This document shows, piece after piece, positions 22,768 to 32,804 of a stretch of 64,000 nucleotides of DNA. Both the position numbers and the translations under genes were made by a program. The notes beneath the pieces were generated by a model. That model did no database searches. It was not told where the DNA came from and saw only the letters and a program-made list of their open reading frames with translations. The stretch lies in assembly GCA_002840275.1 (NCBI GenBank), contig PHAB01000014.1, positions 1 to 64,000 of the forward strand, read 5' to 3'. How positions within the stretch are numbered: position 1 is the stretch's first letter; every line of letters starts with the position of its first letter. This DNA is from Firmicutes bacterium HGW-Firmicutes-14 (GTDB taxonomy: Bacteria > Bacillota > Thermincolia > Thermincolales > UBA2595).

Positions 22768-24933
22768 TTATACCCTTGGTGTAACTCGCCAGACATCATA
22801 GATATCACTTATGCGCCTGATTTTACTCATAATATGTTCCAACTGGTCAAGACCGTGAACCTCAAGGACAAGGTCAATGGTGGCCATCCTGTTCTTGGTG
22901 CCCCTGGCATTAACCCAGTCAGCACTTATCTTCATTTCTGAGAGGACAGTCATAACATCATTAAGGAGCCCTGCCCTGTCCATGGCCGAAACTTCCAGGT
23001 GGACATGATAAGAACCCTTATCAGCCTCGTCCCAGGAAACCTCAATCATTCGCTCCTCATCGCCAAGGGTGTGATGTACCACATTACGGCAATCTTTCCT
23101 GTGGATAGATACCCCCCGGCCCCTGGTGATATACCCGACAATCGGGTCACCCGGTACCGGGTTACAGCACCTGGCCAGGCGGATAAGGACATCCTCCTCG
23201 CCTTTAACGATAACACCTGTTCCTGAGCGGGGTCTCCTCTTCCTGGGTTCCTTTGCCAGTATTTCTTCAATATTCAGGACCTTGTCTTTTTTTGTATCAT
23301 CCCTTATCCTGGCAATAACATTCTGAGGTGTGACAACCCCCATACCTATCGCCACATACAGGTCATCAGTTGAAACAAAATTCATCTTTTTGGCTATTTT
23401 ACTTAAGCCTTCGGCCTTCACGAATTCCGCTGGTTCATCATATCCCTGTTTCCGGAGTTCTTTCTCAAGATAGTCCCTGCCTTTTAGCAGGTTCTCTTCC
23501 CTGTTTTCCCTCTTAAACCATGACCTTATCTTACTCCTGGCCTCCGATGTCTGGACCAGATTCAACCAGTCCCTGCTTGGACCGTTAGCCTGTTTCGTTG
23601 TTATTATTTCCACAATGTCCCCGTTTTTAAGCCTGTAATCCAGGGGCACAATTTTCCCGCTGACCTTGGCGCCGACGCACCTATGCCCAACCTGGGTGTG
23701 AATCCTATAGGCAAAATCAATGGGCACTGAATCCCTTGGCAGTTCTACCACATCCCCCTTGGGAGTGAATACAAAAACTGCATCTGAGAAAAGGTCGATT
23801 TTCAGGGTTTCCATAAACTCCCTGGCATCACCCATATCATTCTGCCATTCCAGGAGCTGCCGCAGCCAGGAAAGCTTTTGTTCAAATTCCTCGTCTCCCC
23901 CTGTCCCTTCTTTGTACCGCCAGTGAGCTGCGATTCCATATTCAGATGTCCTGTGCATTTCCCATGTCCTGATTTGGATCTCCAGGGGTTCTCCCTGAAG
24001 CCCGATAACAGTAGTATGAAGTGACTGGTACATATTTGACTTAGGCATGGCAATATAATCCTTGAACCTGCCGGGAACAGGTTTCCAGAGGGTGTGTATC
24101 ATTCCCAGCGCGCCATAGCAGTCTTTAACACTGTCTACCAGAACACGGATAGCCGTCAGGTCAAATATTTCATTAAGTTCCTTTTTCTGTTCCTGCATCT
24201 TTTTAAAGATGCTGTAAAAGTTTTTGGGTCTGCCCTGAATTTCCGCATTGATACCGACTGATTCCAGTTTATCTTTAAGAATATTTATGACATTCTTTAT
24301 ATAGGCTTCCCTCTCAGCCCTTTTCTTGGCAATGGATTCTACAAGCTCATAGTATTTTTCCGGCTCCAGATATCTCAGGGCCAGATCTTCCAATTCCCAT
24401 TTCAGTTTATATATTCCCAGGCGATGGGCTAATGGGGCAAAAATTTCGATGGTCTCGAAAGCAATCTCCTTTTGTTTGCTCTCCTTCATATATTTGAGTG
24501 TCCTCATATTATGGAGCCGGTCTGCCAGCCTAATGAGGATTACCCTTATATCTTTGGCCATAGCCAGGAACATTTTGCGCAGGTTGTCAACCTGCTGTTC
24601 CATCTTGCTCTTATATTCTATACGGCTCAGCTTGGTAACCCCATCTACCAGCAGGGCAATCTCTGAACCGAAATCTTCTTCAATAGATTCCAGGGGAATA
24701 TCGGTATCTTCCACAACATCATGGAGAAGCCCGGCTGCAATAGTAACCACATCCAGTTCCAGATTGGCCAGAATAAAGGCCACACTAAGGGGATGCTGTA
24801 TGAAAGGTTCGCCCGACACCCGCTGCTGGCCCTCATGGGCTTTGGCCGCAAATTCATACGCATTCCTGAGTAAATCACCATCTACATCAGGAGTATATTT
24901 TTTTACCTCGGCCACTAACTTGTCAATCTTCAC
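22768..24933 (-). CDS. relA: Bifunctional (p)ppGpp synthetase/hydrolase
   Basis: A Rel protein of about 721 residues: HD hydrolase ([12 protein letters not shown]...[11 protein letters not shown]), synthetase ([12 protein letters not shown]-type motif, [16 protein letters not shown]), TGS ([22 protein letters not shown]), a zinc-finger-like region ([23 protein letters not shown]) and a C-terminal ACT domain. Both catalytic halves look intact. I prefer the GTG at 24933 ([12 protein letters not shown]), which follows GGGAAGG by 5-6 nt; an ATG at 24972 would add 13 residues. It is 67 bp after recJ. Confidence 0.95.
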   Translation of the reverse strand: MKIDKLVAEVKKYTPDVDGDLLRNAYEFAAKAHEGQQRVSGEPFIQHPLSVAFILANLELDVVTIAAGLLHDVVEDTDIPLESIEEDFGSEIALLVDGVTKLSRIEYKSKMEQQVDNLRKMFLAMAKDIRVILIRLADRLHNMRTLKYMKESKQKEIAFETIEIFAPLAHRLGIYKLKWELEDLALRYLEPEKYYELVESIAKKRAEREAYIKNVINILKDKLESVGINAEIQGRPKNFYSIFKKMQEQKKELNEIFDLTAIRVLVDSVKDCYGALGMIHTLWKPVPGRFKDYIAMPKSNMYQSLHTTVIGLQGEPLEIQIRTWEMHRTSEYGIAAHWRYKEGTGGDEEFEQKLSWLRQLLEWQNDMGDAREFMETLKIDLFSDAVFVFTPKGDVVELPRDSVPIDFAYRIHTQVGHRCVGAKVSGKIVPLDYRLKNGDIVEIITTKQANGPSRDWLNLVQTSEARSKIRSWFKRENREENLLKGRDYLEKELRKQGYDEPAEFVKAEGLSKIAKKMNFVSTDDLYVAIGMGVVTPQNVIARIRDDTKKDKVLNIEEILAKEPRKRRPRSGTGVIVKGEEDVLIRLARCCNPVPGDPIVGYITRGRGVSIHRKDCRNVVHHTLGDEERMIEVSWDEADKGSYHVHLEVSAMDRAGLLNDVMTVLSEMKISADWVNARGTKNRMATIDLVLEVHGLDQLEHIMSKIRRISDIYDVWRVTPRV

Positions 24934-25000
24934 ACAGGCACCTTCCCTTAATGATGTTTTCACTAAAATCATGTTCTTTATACCTTAACTTAATATTATA

Positions 25001-28000
25001 TCACAAATTCCCTTGCAATGGTGGAGAAGCCTGATGTTCTAAATAGCCGGCCGGATATATGGGTCTGTTGATACACTGAAGCAGTTCTTCAACTGCCGCG
25101 TCAAAGAAGTAATCCTCGAATTCCTTTAAAGCGCGTTTTTCTTCCTGTCCTTCCATAAACCTTATAGACCGGTCAGTACCGATTTTTTCTTCAGGGGCAG
25201 GCAGGAGGTAAATGTGCCTGTACCTGCCCAGGGATTCCCTTTGGATAAGTTCCATTTCTTCCAGTATTCCCAGACCGGAAGAAACCAGATTAGGCCTGGC
25301 AAATTTTACGCCTGCTTTTTTCAGCAGACCTGCTATTTCATCATTGGTTGATGTAATGGGATGCAGTTTAAATGACATTTCCCTCAAAATAACATAAAGC
25401 CTTGCCAGGGTATCCCTGTCAGGAGAAGATGCGTCCAAAATAAACCTGTTGATTGCCGCATCGCGCCTGCCGCATAACAGGTGGATCTTTGCGGGGCTGC
25501 CGTCCCGGCCGCACCTCCCGCACTGCTGATTGAATTCCGTAAAATTAAAGTTAAGGTGAAATACCACAATATGTTTTACATCAGGTATGTCAATTCCTTC
25601 CCCAAAAGCAGAAGTTGAAACAACAGATGTAACCGTTCCGTTCCGGAACATTCTCTCAATAGTATTCCTTTGTTCGGAATTAAGCCCGGCATGATAAAAT
25701 ACTACCTGGCTGTTCATCCCGGGCAGTGTCTCCCGGAGCATGGCCGCAAGTTCCACTGTCTGCAGGCGGCTGTTCACATATATAATTGTCTTTTCCCCGG
25801 AACCGACCACATTCCTCAGGTATCCGTTCTTATCCGGCCAGTCCCTTTTATCTATCAATTGAAGATTCTGCCTCACATGAGGGTCAATTACCACTTTCTC
25901 TATATCCAGCACAGAGATGATTTCACCGGCCACTTCATCGTCAGCTGTTGCCGTTACGGCCATCACCGGCGGGTTCCCCAGGTCTTGCACCAGCCCTTTC
26001 AGCCGCTTGTAAACCGGCCGGTGGGCCTGGGATGCCAACCCGATATGGTGGCTCTCATCCACAACGAAAAGCCCTGTCTTCCTGTCTGTATTCCTGATTT
26101 TTTCCATATGACAGGCGACAAATTCCGGTGTAGTCAATAGAACATCCAGGCCTCCCTTATTGAGGGCATCAAAAAGCAGTACCTTTTCGGTGTCAGATAT
26201 TGACCCGTTCCCCTTATAAACCCGTAACCCCAGGCGTCCCAGGCGGGCAGACATGCTGTCAAACTGGTCGTTAACAAGCGCCCTGAGGGGATAGACAATA
26301 ACTGTCATCTCCCTGTTTCCCAGAGCCTTTAGAGCAGCCACCGATTGAAAAACTGCCGATTTCCCGCGGCCGGTCCCGAATATAGCAAGGGTATTATGTC
26401 CCAACAGGACATGTTCCATGGCCTCAACCTGTTTTTCCCGGTAAGAATAGCCTCCCAGAAGGGTTTCCCTTACCCGTTCCCTCAGTTCGTTATAAGGCAG
26501 TCCGGAAAGTCTTTCCCGCAAATCCGGCACCTGTTCCAGGCCTTCCCCCGGCAATGCCCCGCTGACCTTGCGGATAATTATATTTACCCCGTAATTCCTG
26601 TCACTGCCGCCGGTTACCTGAGAAACATAAGCCGAATAAGATTCACCTTTATCCAGAAGGGGTGCAAAATGCCCGGCCAGCCTGGCATTTAAGTATCCCA
26701 CCTGGATACCCTCCCCGGTCTCCACCTTCACGGCATTCGAATCATGAGGATTTCCCGGCTCCCGGACCAGGTCCAGTCTCTCACCGGCAGCCAGACCTGC
26801 TGCAACTGTTTGCCGGTCATCATAGGTAACCCCTGCCACTTTAGAATAAAATTCTTCCTTATCACCTATGTTTCTATAATAATCATCAGTAAGGTATACC
26901 GGCGCTTTATTGAACAGTTCCTCGATAAATACACTGTCCGCATCCGGTATTTCCGCATCCGGTCCGGTTGTCCCGGCACACCAGGATGAAGGTCTGAAGT
27001 CTTTTACATTTAACTGAAGAGACTCCCTGCCGTTCCACTCATTCATTTCCAGGGTAAACACCAGGTCAAAAAATCTCTCTCCGGCAAGAATCTCCTTGTA
27101 CTGCCCCAGGTTGAACCCTATGGCCTCCTGTACCTTACGGCCGTCCCTTACCCGAAATTTCAGATGGGAACCGTCAGAACCCACTGCCCGGTATTCCGGC
27201 ACAGTGATTCCCCGGGCTGCCAGGACCGGCTCAGGGTTGTCACATCCGTAAGGACCCATCATCTCCAGGTGTTTTAACAGCCTGCAGTCAAGCTGGTCCA
27301 ATTCCACACTAATATCAATATGTATTTCAGGCAGCAGGTCTTCCTCCTTAAGCGCCTGGTCAGCATACCTGTTTATATCTTCCCTGAAAAGAGTAATCCT
27401 GTCTGCCTGCATAGTCAGCCCTGCTGCCTGCCTGTGCCCGCCGTACCTGGTCAGGTGACTGTCATTGTGCTGAAAAGCATCAAATATATTAAATGCCGGT
27501 ATGCTCCTGGCCGAACCTTTGGCTGTCTCACCTTCAATACTCAAGAGTACCACAGGCCTGTGAAAATCCTGGACCAGTTTGGATGCCACAATACCAATTA
27601 CTCCTAAGTGCCATCCCTCCCCGGCCATGACAATCACCTTTTCCCGTTGAAGGTCAATGTCCCCGGACTCAATGGCCTGAAGAGCCTCTTTATAAATTTC
27701 CGCCTCAATACCCTGCCTCTCCTCATTCAATGCACATAACTCAGCAGCCAGGGATGAAGCCTCTTCTTCACTGTCAGTCAGAAGCAATCGCACTCCCAAG
27801 GCAGCATCACCCAGCCTGCCCGCCGCATTGATGCGGGGAGCCATCTGAAAGGCCAGCTGCCGCACACTGAGCGGTCCCGGACCTATGCCGCAGTGCTCCA
27901 TTAAGGCCCTTAGACCGGCAGAACGGGTTTGCCCCAGAATGCCAAGGCCTTTTTTTACCAGGGCGCGGTTTTCTCCCTTTAAGGGCACAATGTCAGCAAC

Positions 28001-28702
28001 GGTGCCCACACATACCAGTTCAATCAGGGCGGTAAGCAGGTCTTCAGGTTGACTTTCCGGGGCGTGTCTCAGGAGGGCTTGGGCCAGTTTGAGGGCTACT
28101 CCGACCCCGGCCAGGTCTTTAAATGGATAGTTACAGTCCTTTTGTTTTGGGTTAATAACCGCTAAAGCGGCGGGGATCTGATGTGAAGGTTCGTGGTGGT
28201 CTGTTATCACCACATCGACCCCCAGCCTGTTGGCATATTCCACCTCATCCAGGGCGGAAATCCCGCTGTCAACGGTAACAACCAGTGAAATACCGTCATG
28301 ATGAGCCTTGAGTACGGCATGCATATTCATACCGTAACCTTCGGTCAACCGTTCAGGTATGTAATAATCAACATCGGCGCCCAGCCCTTTCAAGACCTTC
28401 ATCAAAACGGTTGTGCCGGTAATACCGTCCACGTCATAATCACCAAAAACACGTATCTTTTCACCGTTCCCAATGGCCATGCTTATGCGTTCAACTGCCG
28501 CGGACATATCCTTCATCAGTAGCGGGTCATAAAACATGTCCGCCTGTTCTGACAGGAAGTCCCTGGCCTCATCCACGGTGGTAATCCCACGGTTTATAAG
28601 AATCTGGGCGGCAATCTTTGACAGGCCCAGCTTTGAACTGATTATCTCCTGGAGAACCGGGTTGGGTTTTGGAATGCGCCAAATCTTATGTTTACCGGTC
28701 AT
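25001..28702 (-). CDS. recJ: RecJ exonuclease fused to HIRAN and RecQ-like helicase domains
   Basis: A 1233-residue fusion. Residues 1-570 are RecJ, the 5'-3' single-strand exonuclease, with DYDVDG (88-93), TVDSG (143-147), DHH (168-170) and RYGGHRQAAG (419-428). Residues about 615-712 resemble a HIRAN domain (VAGVTYDDRQ..., LVREPGNPHDSNAVKV, VGYLNARLA). Residues 745-1100 form a superfamily 2 helicase: GTGRGKS (776-782), VDESHH (881-886), TATA (917-920), FYHAGL, STSAFGEGIDIPDV and QQCGRCGRDG (1059-1068). Usual RecJ is 550-800 residues. The single frame is uninterrupted. In place of separate RecQ and RecJ, one chain could unwind and resect. Confidence 0.92.
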   Translation of the reverse strand: MTGKHKIWRIPKPNPVLQEIISSKLGLSKIAAQILINRGITTVDEARDFLSEQADMFYDPLLMKDMSAAVERISMAIGNGEKIRVFGDYDVDGITGTTVLMKVLKGLGADVDYYIPERLTEGYGMNMHAVLKAHHDGISLVVTVDSGISALDEVEYANRLGVDVVITDHHEPSHQIPAALAVINPKQKDCNYPFKDLAGVGVALKLAQALLRHAPESQPEDLLTALIELVCVGTVADIVPLKGENRALVKKGLGILGQTRSAGLRALMEHCGIGPGPLSVRQLAFQMAPRINAAGRLGDAALGVRLLLTDSEEEASSLAAELCALNEERQGIEAEIYKEALQAIESGDIDLQREKVIVMAGEGWHLGVIGIVASKLVQDFHRPVVLLSIEGETAKGSARSIPAFNIFDAFQHNDSHLTRYGGHRQAAGLTMQADRITLFREDINRYADQALKEEDLLPEIHIDISVELDQLDCRLLKHLEMMGPYGCDNPEPVLAARGITVPEYRAVGSDGSHLKFRVRDGRKVQEAIGFNLGQYKEILAGERFFDLVFTLEMNEWNGRESLQLNVKDFRPSSWCAGTTGPDAEIPDADSVFIEELFNKAPVYLTDDYYRNIGDKEEFYSKVAGVTYDDRQTVAAGLAAGERLDLVREPGNPHDSNAVKVETGEGIQVGYLNARLAGHFAPLLDKGESYSAYVSQVTGGSDRNYGVNIIIRKVSGALPGEGLEQVPDLRERLSGLPYNELRERVRETLLGGYSYREKQVEAMEHVLLGHNTLAIFGTGRGKSAVFQSVAALKALGNREMTVIVYPLRALVNDQFDSMSARLGRLGLRVYKGNGSISDTEKVLLFDALNKGGLDVLLTTPEFVACHMEKIRNTDRKTGLFVVDESHHIGLASQAHRPVYKRLKGLVQDLGNPPVMAVTATADDEVAGEIISVLDIEKVVIDPHVRQNLQLIDKRDWPDKNGYLRNVVGSGEKTIIYVNSRLQTVELAAMLRETLPGMNSQVVFYHAGLNSEQRNTIERMFRNGTVTSVVSTSAFGEGIDIPDVKHIVVFHLNFNFTEFNQQCGRCGRDGSPAKIHLLCGRRDAAINRFILDASSPDRDTLARLYVILREMSFKLHPITSTNDEIAGLLKKAGVKFARPNLVSSGLGILEEMELIQRESLGRYRHIYLLPAPEEKIGTDRSIRFMEGQEEKRALKEFEDYFFDAAVEELLQCINRPIYPAGYLEHQASPPLQGNL

Positions 28703-28825
28703 ATTACGTCCCCCGTCGGTAAATATGATTGCAACAATAAAACTGGTTAGATTAAAACCAGTTTTAGTTAATTCAAAACAAACAATTGAACACAGTTGAA
28801 TAAGGGTTAACTGCCCGTTTTATGC

Positions 28826-29173
28826 CTATCCATCCTGAGGTTTTTCATCCAGATTGTCTTTCAGACCTTCTTTTTCCCCGGAAGGCTTAACCGACTCTTC
28901 ATTCTTTTTCTGCCAGTAATCGATTTCAGCCTTCTGTCCTTCCATTAAGGATTTACAGCTCCTAAGTTCTATCTTCAGTTTAAGCTGTTTGACTATTCCG
29001 AACAATCCGGCAGCCAAAGCGCCAATCAAAGCAGAACCGAAGATGACCACAACCAAAGAAATATTCTGGAGCTGCCAGAAGAAAAAGTTAATATCCACAC
29101 CGGTTGCATTCTGCACCGCGAACACAGCCACACCTATGGAAAAGGTCAGGGCAAGAACCAGGTATATCTGCAA
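28826..29173 (-). CDS. LapA-domain membrane protein
   Basis: A 115-residue protein with two membrane helices (YLVLALTFSIGVAVFAVQNA and ISLVVVIFGSALIGALAAGLFG) and a charged cytoplasmic tail with coiled-coil tendency (KSLMEGQKAEIDYWQKKNEES). It fits the DUF1049/LapA family. The start is TTG after GGGGG. It commonly sits between secF and recJ in Clostridia; here an accessory block separates it from secF. Confidence 0.75.
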   Translation of the reverse strand: MQIYLVLALTFSIGVAVFAVQNATGVDINFFFWQLQNISLVVVIFGSALIGALAAGLFGIVKQLKLKIELRSCKSLMEGQKAEIDYWQKKNEESVKPSGEKEGLKDNLDEKPQDG

Positions 29174-29319
29174 GGAAGAAACCCCCTTTGAATTTTCCTT
29201 TACTATTCTACCTGTTCCTCCAATTTCCCTTTTTTCTTCGCCGAAATATGGTTAAATAACAGCACCCTGCAAAATAAAAAAAACTTTCCAATATATCTGC
29301 CCCTATAATCTGAACCCGG

Positions 29320-29754
29320 CTATTTATTCGCAGATACTATAGAATATATTTCTTTGTATAATGACGAAGCTTCATATAATTCGATTACCTGCCTATCATT
29401 ATCTGAAATGAGAGCTTGATTTTCATCTAAATCAATTAGTAACCTAGATGCATCTTTTAAGGTAAGATTTAAACGAAATACGTTTGGCGGTAATATATCA
29501 TAATTTGAGCTATTTTGATTTTCCCCTTTAATTGGTGTCATTTCATTAAATGCTTCAATCACATTGTTATATTCAACTGTTTTGTCCTTGTCAATCAAAA
29601 TAAATCCTGACTCATTAGGATAATTTATTGTATAACTTATGGCAATACTTTTAGTTTGAGATATCAGATTATCTTTGAAAGAAGTTGTCTTAGTACACCC
29701 TGCAAAGACTAAAACGGCGAATAAAAATACTACAAATATAACTTTTTCCCTCAT
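29320..29754 (-). CDS. Hypothetical lipoprotein
   Basis: A 144-residue lipoprotein with signal MREKVIFVVFLFAVLVFAGC (lipid Cys20). The mature domain is small and mixed alpha/beta (IAISYTINYPNESGFILIDKD, LNLTLKDASRLLIDLDENQ). No family recognised. It is AT-rich compared with the surrounding core genes. It follows the 29781 lipoprotein gene by 26 bp with GGAGGG upstream, so the two are co-transcribed within the accessory block. Confidence 0.65.
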   Translation of the reverse strand: MREKVIFVVFLFAVLVFAGCTKTTSFKDNLISQTKSIAISYTINYPNESGFILIDKDKTVEYNNVIEAFNEMTPIKGENQNSSNYDILPPNVFRLNLTLKDASRLLIDLDENQALISDNDRQVIELYEASSLYKEIYSIVSANK

Positions 29755-29780
29755 GACTGTCCCTCCAATTATTCAACTTC

Positions 29781-30713
29781 TTATAATACATTTATACCCA
29801 CTCGTAAACTTGGCCGTATAAAAATGTCTCTTTGAATAGTTTTTCCCTGATTGTCTATTAGCGGAATAAACGGATTTGGAACTGCAATTGAAAACAATTC
29901 GTGTACTCCTTTTTTCATGGGTTCGGGTAAATTTACTGGAATACTAATCATTGTATTTTTCTCAGCTGATATATAACCAACAACATCTTTATGTTTATTA
30001 AAAACTGGTACCTGTTCATTGTCAAGAAAAACAAGCACTGCATAAGAATTTTCTATGCTTTTATTATTTAGATTAATCCAAAATGCCAGTTGTTCATTAT
30101 CATTTACCTCTTCTTTGATCCATATTTTTTTGTTTTCTGAAGGCTTGCTTTTACTAAGTGACAACGGGGGTAAATCGCTGTTTGCGATAGTTACATCCCC
30201 TCTTAAAGAATACGGTGTTTGTGAGGTCTCACCTGCATTTTTTACTATATTAGTCCTAAGAGCCATTACTAAGGAAGAGCTAGAATATCTAAAATCTGTG
30301 TTATAACTATGTTGCTGTGGCGCTATAATAGCAAGAAATACTAAATCATGTATTCCATCTTCTTTTACGGTTATTTCAAAAGGAACAACATTTGTTTTGT
30401 TTGGAAAGACAATTAACGGCATTGTTTTAAACGGTTTGTAATCCAATAGTGTTATAAGTTGAATTTTAATTGGCTTTTCGTTTGTTGCTTTTATTTCTAA
30501 ATTGCCTTTAAGAAAATTCTTTTCCAAGAAATAACACAAGTTTTTTTGGGTTTTTTCTACAAATCCTTGCTCATCAGCCAATTTAATAAAAATAGAAACT
30601 GGCGATTTTACTTGAGAAGTTTTTCTTAAATTGTTTTGATTACTCAATGGGCTACAAGCAGCATTAAATATAAAAATTATTGAAATAAGGATCATGAATC
30701 TTTTTCTGCACAT
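29781..30713 (-). CDS. Hypothetical lipoprotein
   Basis: A 310-residue lipoprotein with signal peptide ending IFNAAC (lipid Cys20), then an Asn/Ser-rich linker and a beta-rich mature region. Two segments (residues about 75-130 and 205-265) resemble repeated beta-sandwich modules of the form 'Q/NEVVPFEITVKEDGIHDLVFLAI' and 'NTMISIPVNLPEPMKKGVHELFS'. Function unknown; presumably surface-exposed. GAGGAG lies upstream of the ATG. Part of an AT-rich accessory block with no mobility gene visible. Confidence 0.65.
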   Translation of the reverse strand: MCRKRFMILISIIFIFNAACSPLSNQNNLRKTSQVKSPVSIFIKLADEQGFVEKTQKNLCYFLEKNFLKGNLEIKATNEKPIKIQLITLLDYKPFKTMPLIVFPNKTNVVPFEITVKEDGIHDLVFLAIIAPQQHSYNTDFRYSSSSLVMALRTNIVKNAGETSQTPYSLRGDVTIANSDLPPLSLSKSKPSENKKIWIKEEVNDNEQLAFWINLNNKSIENSYAVLVFLDNEQVPVFNKHKDVVGYISAEKNTMISIPVNLPEPMKKGVHELFSIAVPNPFIPLIDNQGKTIQRDIFIRPSLRVGINVL

Positions 30714-30824
30714 AGTAATACTCCTCGTATCATATATTTAGAGACGTAATCTGAACGGCAATATAAAACGTTCATTTTTTGTAATAAGTTGATACTTGAC
30801 ATATTACCGTAGGTCTTTTTAAGT

Positions 30825-30859
30825 GTTTTAGCTCTAATTTTATCAACTAGAGCTAAAAC
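30825..30859. repeat. Inverted repeat after the secreted-protein gene
   Basis: GTTTTAGCTCTA and TAGAGCTAAAAC are perfect 12-nt arms around an 11-nt loop. There is no clear T-run, but the position 18 bp past the stop codon of the gene at 30877 suggests a transcript end. Confidence 0.6.
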
Positions 30860-30876
30860 AACTAAATTACTAACTT

Positions 30877-31407
30877 TTAATAAATATAAGCCGATTGTGC
30901 TGCAGCACATGTACCTACGGCACCATCATAATTTTGGGCATAAATTTGGGCATAGTACCGATAAGTTGCTGCCGTTGGAACTGTTTGCCAGAGGAAATCA
31001 TCAATGGAGGTCGAATTAAATTCGGTGGTAATATTACTGCAAACATATTCTCCGGTACCAGTATTTGTTAAAGCATCATATAAATTGAGATACCAGATAG
31101 TCCCTACCGAGGACATAAACCGTACGTATCCAGTTGCCTGTAGGCTGTACCCAGGATATTTAAATAAAGAAACAGTTAGGATACCGCCCGGATATACGCC
31201 TTCAGCAGTAACCGAACCATTTTCAGCTTTTTTAGACAAATACAGTGTGGCACTTTCATGATTCTTTTCGTGTTCTTCAATAACTTCTTTTTTAATCTTA
31301 TCAAGGTCGATCTTATTTGAACTACCGTTTTTTGCATAAACAATTGGAGTCACCAATAGGGTTAGTACCAAAATACAAGAAATAATCAAGGGTAATTTTC
31401 TTTTCAT
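30877..31407 (-). CDS. Secreted hypothetical protein
   Basis: A 176-residue protein with a signal peptide (MKRKLPLIISCILVLTLLVT...VYA) and a short Lys/Glu-rich propeptide-like stretch, then a beta-rich, aromatic domain (VYPGGILTVSLFKYPGYSLQ, TAATYRYYAQIYAQNYDGAVG) with two cysteines near residues 125 and 168. No family recognised. AAGGAGG precedes the ATG. It lies 28 bp downstream of a dead subtilase gene, so the pair may once have been a protease and its partner. Confidence 0.65.
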   Translation of the reverse strand: MKRKLPLIISCILVLTLLVTPIVYAKNGSSNKIDLDKIKKEVIEEHEKNHESATLYLSKKAENGSVTAEGVYPGGILTVSLFKYPGYSLQATGYVRFMSSVGTIWYLNLYDALTNTGTGEYVCSNITTEFNSTSIDDFLWQTVPTAATYRYYAQIYAQNYDGAVGTCAAAQSAYIY

Positions 31408-31434
31408 TTTTTTCCTGCCTCCTTAATCTAAATG

Positions 31435-32210
31435 TTAATTTACTTCTCCCGCGCCCTGCTCATCAGCCATAAATCCCAAGTCCATAGTACTGCTCATCAA
31501 TTGGGTCTTCATATCATCCGGTATCCAATCAGGATTGTGCTCCAAAAGTAAGGCAGCGGTTCCTGTTACTATGGTAACTGCCATAGAGGTCCCCGACATG
31601 ATAACATAGTAATCAGATAAAGTGGTTTTTGGAGATTTTCCCAGGGATGGTGCTTGTGAAGCGGCCTGAGGTTGACCTTCTCAACCACTATTCTTTTCTG
31701 GCAAATACGACGTATCTGATGCCAGAGACGTAATACCTGCCCCCGGAGCAACCAAATTAGGTTTAGTTAAACCGTTAATGGTTGGCCCACGGCTAGGAAA
31801 ATACATCAATAACATCATCCTTCATGTCTACTGTTCCCTTGTCATCAACCGCCCCCACAATAATTATATGTGAGTTAATACCCGGTGTGTTTATTGACCC
31901 AGCGTCAAGTCCACTATTTCCTGCAGCTGCCACTATCACCAGCCCGGCATTCCAGGATTCTTCGAATGCCTTGCTCAGTGGATCAGTTAGAATAAGATTC
32001 CGTAGAAGAAGCGCCAAGGGATAGGTTAACAACCTTTACATTGTCAGACTATTACGGAAATTAGAGAGTTAGAATTATCTTTGATTTTGCCTGCCAATTC
32101 AGCTGAAATTTTTCATGGGCACCTAAGGTTGATGTAGAGAAGGAGAACACTTATAGAAGTAAAAGTGTGACAAGGAATAATGTTATTACCTTGTTAAACC
32201 GATTATTCAT
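31435..32210 (-). pseudogene. Degraded subtilisin-like (S8) protease
   Basis: Remains of a secreted subtilase. An ATG with GGGAGGTGAAG starts a signal peptide (MNNRFNKVITLFLVTLLLL) that hits TAA. A propeptide fragment in another frame (KISAELAGKIKDNSNSLISV) follows, then a deletion, then catalytic-domain pieces VKVVNLSLGASS, frameshift, AFEESWNAGLVIVAAAGNSG, frameshift, NGLTKPNLVAPGAGI, an in-frame TGA, and finally the serine region IMSGTSMAVTIVTGTAALLL. The Asp and His motifs are missing. Several independent lesions show it is not functional. Confidence 0.85.
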
Positions 32211-32641
32211 TCTTCACCTCCCATTTCCATAAAATCAGCTTTGGGAACCTCTACAACATATATAATTCTCCCTTAATACTTCCTTTTCCTTCCTTTATTG
32301 TTAATAATTGATATGGTTAACCGGCAATTTGTCTTTAAATGCGTTTTTACCATCCTAAAATGCGGCTATAAGGGTTTATAAAAATGCTTAAAAAATAATG
32401 ATTCGTATATATTCGGGAATTGACAAAAAAGCGAACGGTGCCGCCGTCACACAGGGACAGGCTCAAACTGCACAGTTCGCTATATTTCTCTTTCATTTGA
32501 AGTTGTAAACTTATCAGGTTATTCTACGCAATGTTGACAAAAGGAGCATATATGACTCACAAAAAATGCTGGGTGACAAAGAGAGTAAGTGGATACCTCT
32601 AATATTAAAAGAAAATACTTAAGCTGAAGCCGGTTTCGGAC
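32211..32641. other. Non-coding stretch in accessory block
   Basis: No credible gene. It contains an inverted repeat GCGAACGGTGC (32431-32441) and GCACAGTTCGC (32472-32482), one mismatch, around a 30-nt loop, and a 16-codon frame (MTHKKCWVTKRVSGYL, 32552-32602) with AAGGAG upstream. The small frame could be a gene remnant; I do not call it. Confidence 0.4.
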
Positions 32642-32804
32642 TTTTTGACAAAAGTTGTTATTGGCAACATGACGGGCCGGTATATTCCTAAGCGGGGCTA
32701 AAATCGTCCATCGGTCGGTGAGCCGCTATTTTATAGCGGGAGCCGTTCCCGATGGAGATTTCGCCCAGAGCGTGGAATGTACCGGCCCGGTCCTTTGTCA
32801 AAAA
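32642..32804. repeat. 163-bp palindromic element (MITE-like)
   Basis: Nested inverted repeats share one axis: TTTTTGACAAA with TTTGTCAAAAA at the ends, GGGCCGGTATATTCC with GGAATGTACCGGCCC (one mismatch), TCCATCGG with CCGATGGA, and CCGCTATTTTATAGCGG at the centre. A side hairpin GTTG..CAAC is on the left arm. It lies 20 bp beyond the secF stop and could be a mobile miniature element or a transcript-end structure. Confidence 0.65.

Noticed and set aside
24449-24988. A 179-codon open frame on the plus strand
   Set aside because: It lies wholly antisense to relA, has Ser/Arg/Leu-rich shadow composition, no ribosome site and no recognisable domain.
30692-30910. A 72-codon minus-strand frame between the secreted-protein and lipoprotein genes
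   Set aside because: It overlaps the ends of both neighbours, spans an inverted repeat and has no ribosome site.
32552-32602. A 16-codon frame with a good ribosome site (MTHKKCWVTKRVSGYL)
   Set aside because: Too short to support without homologues or expression data; noted in the non-coding entry only.
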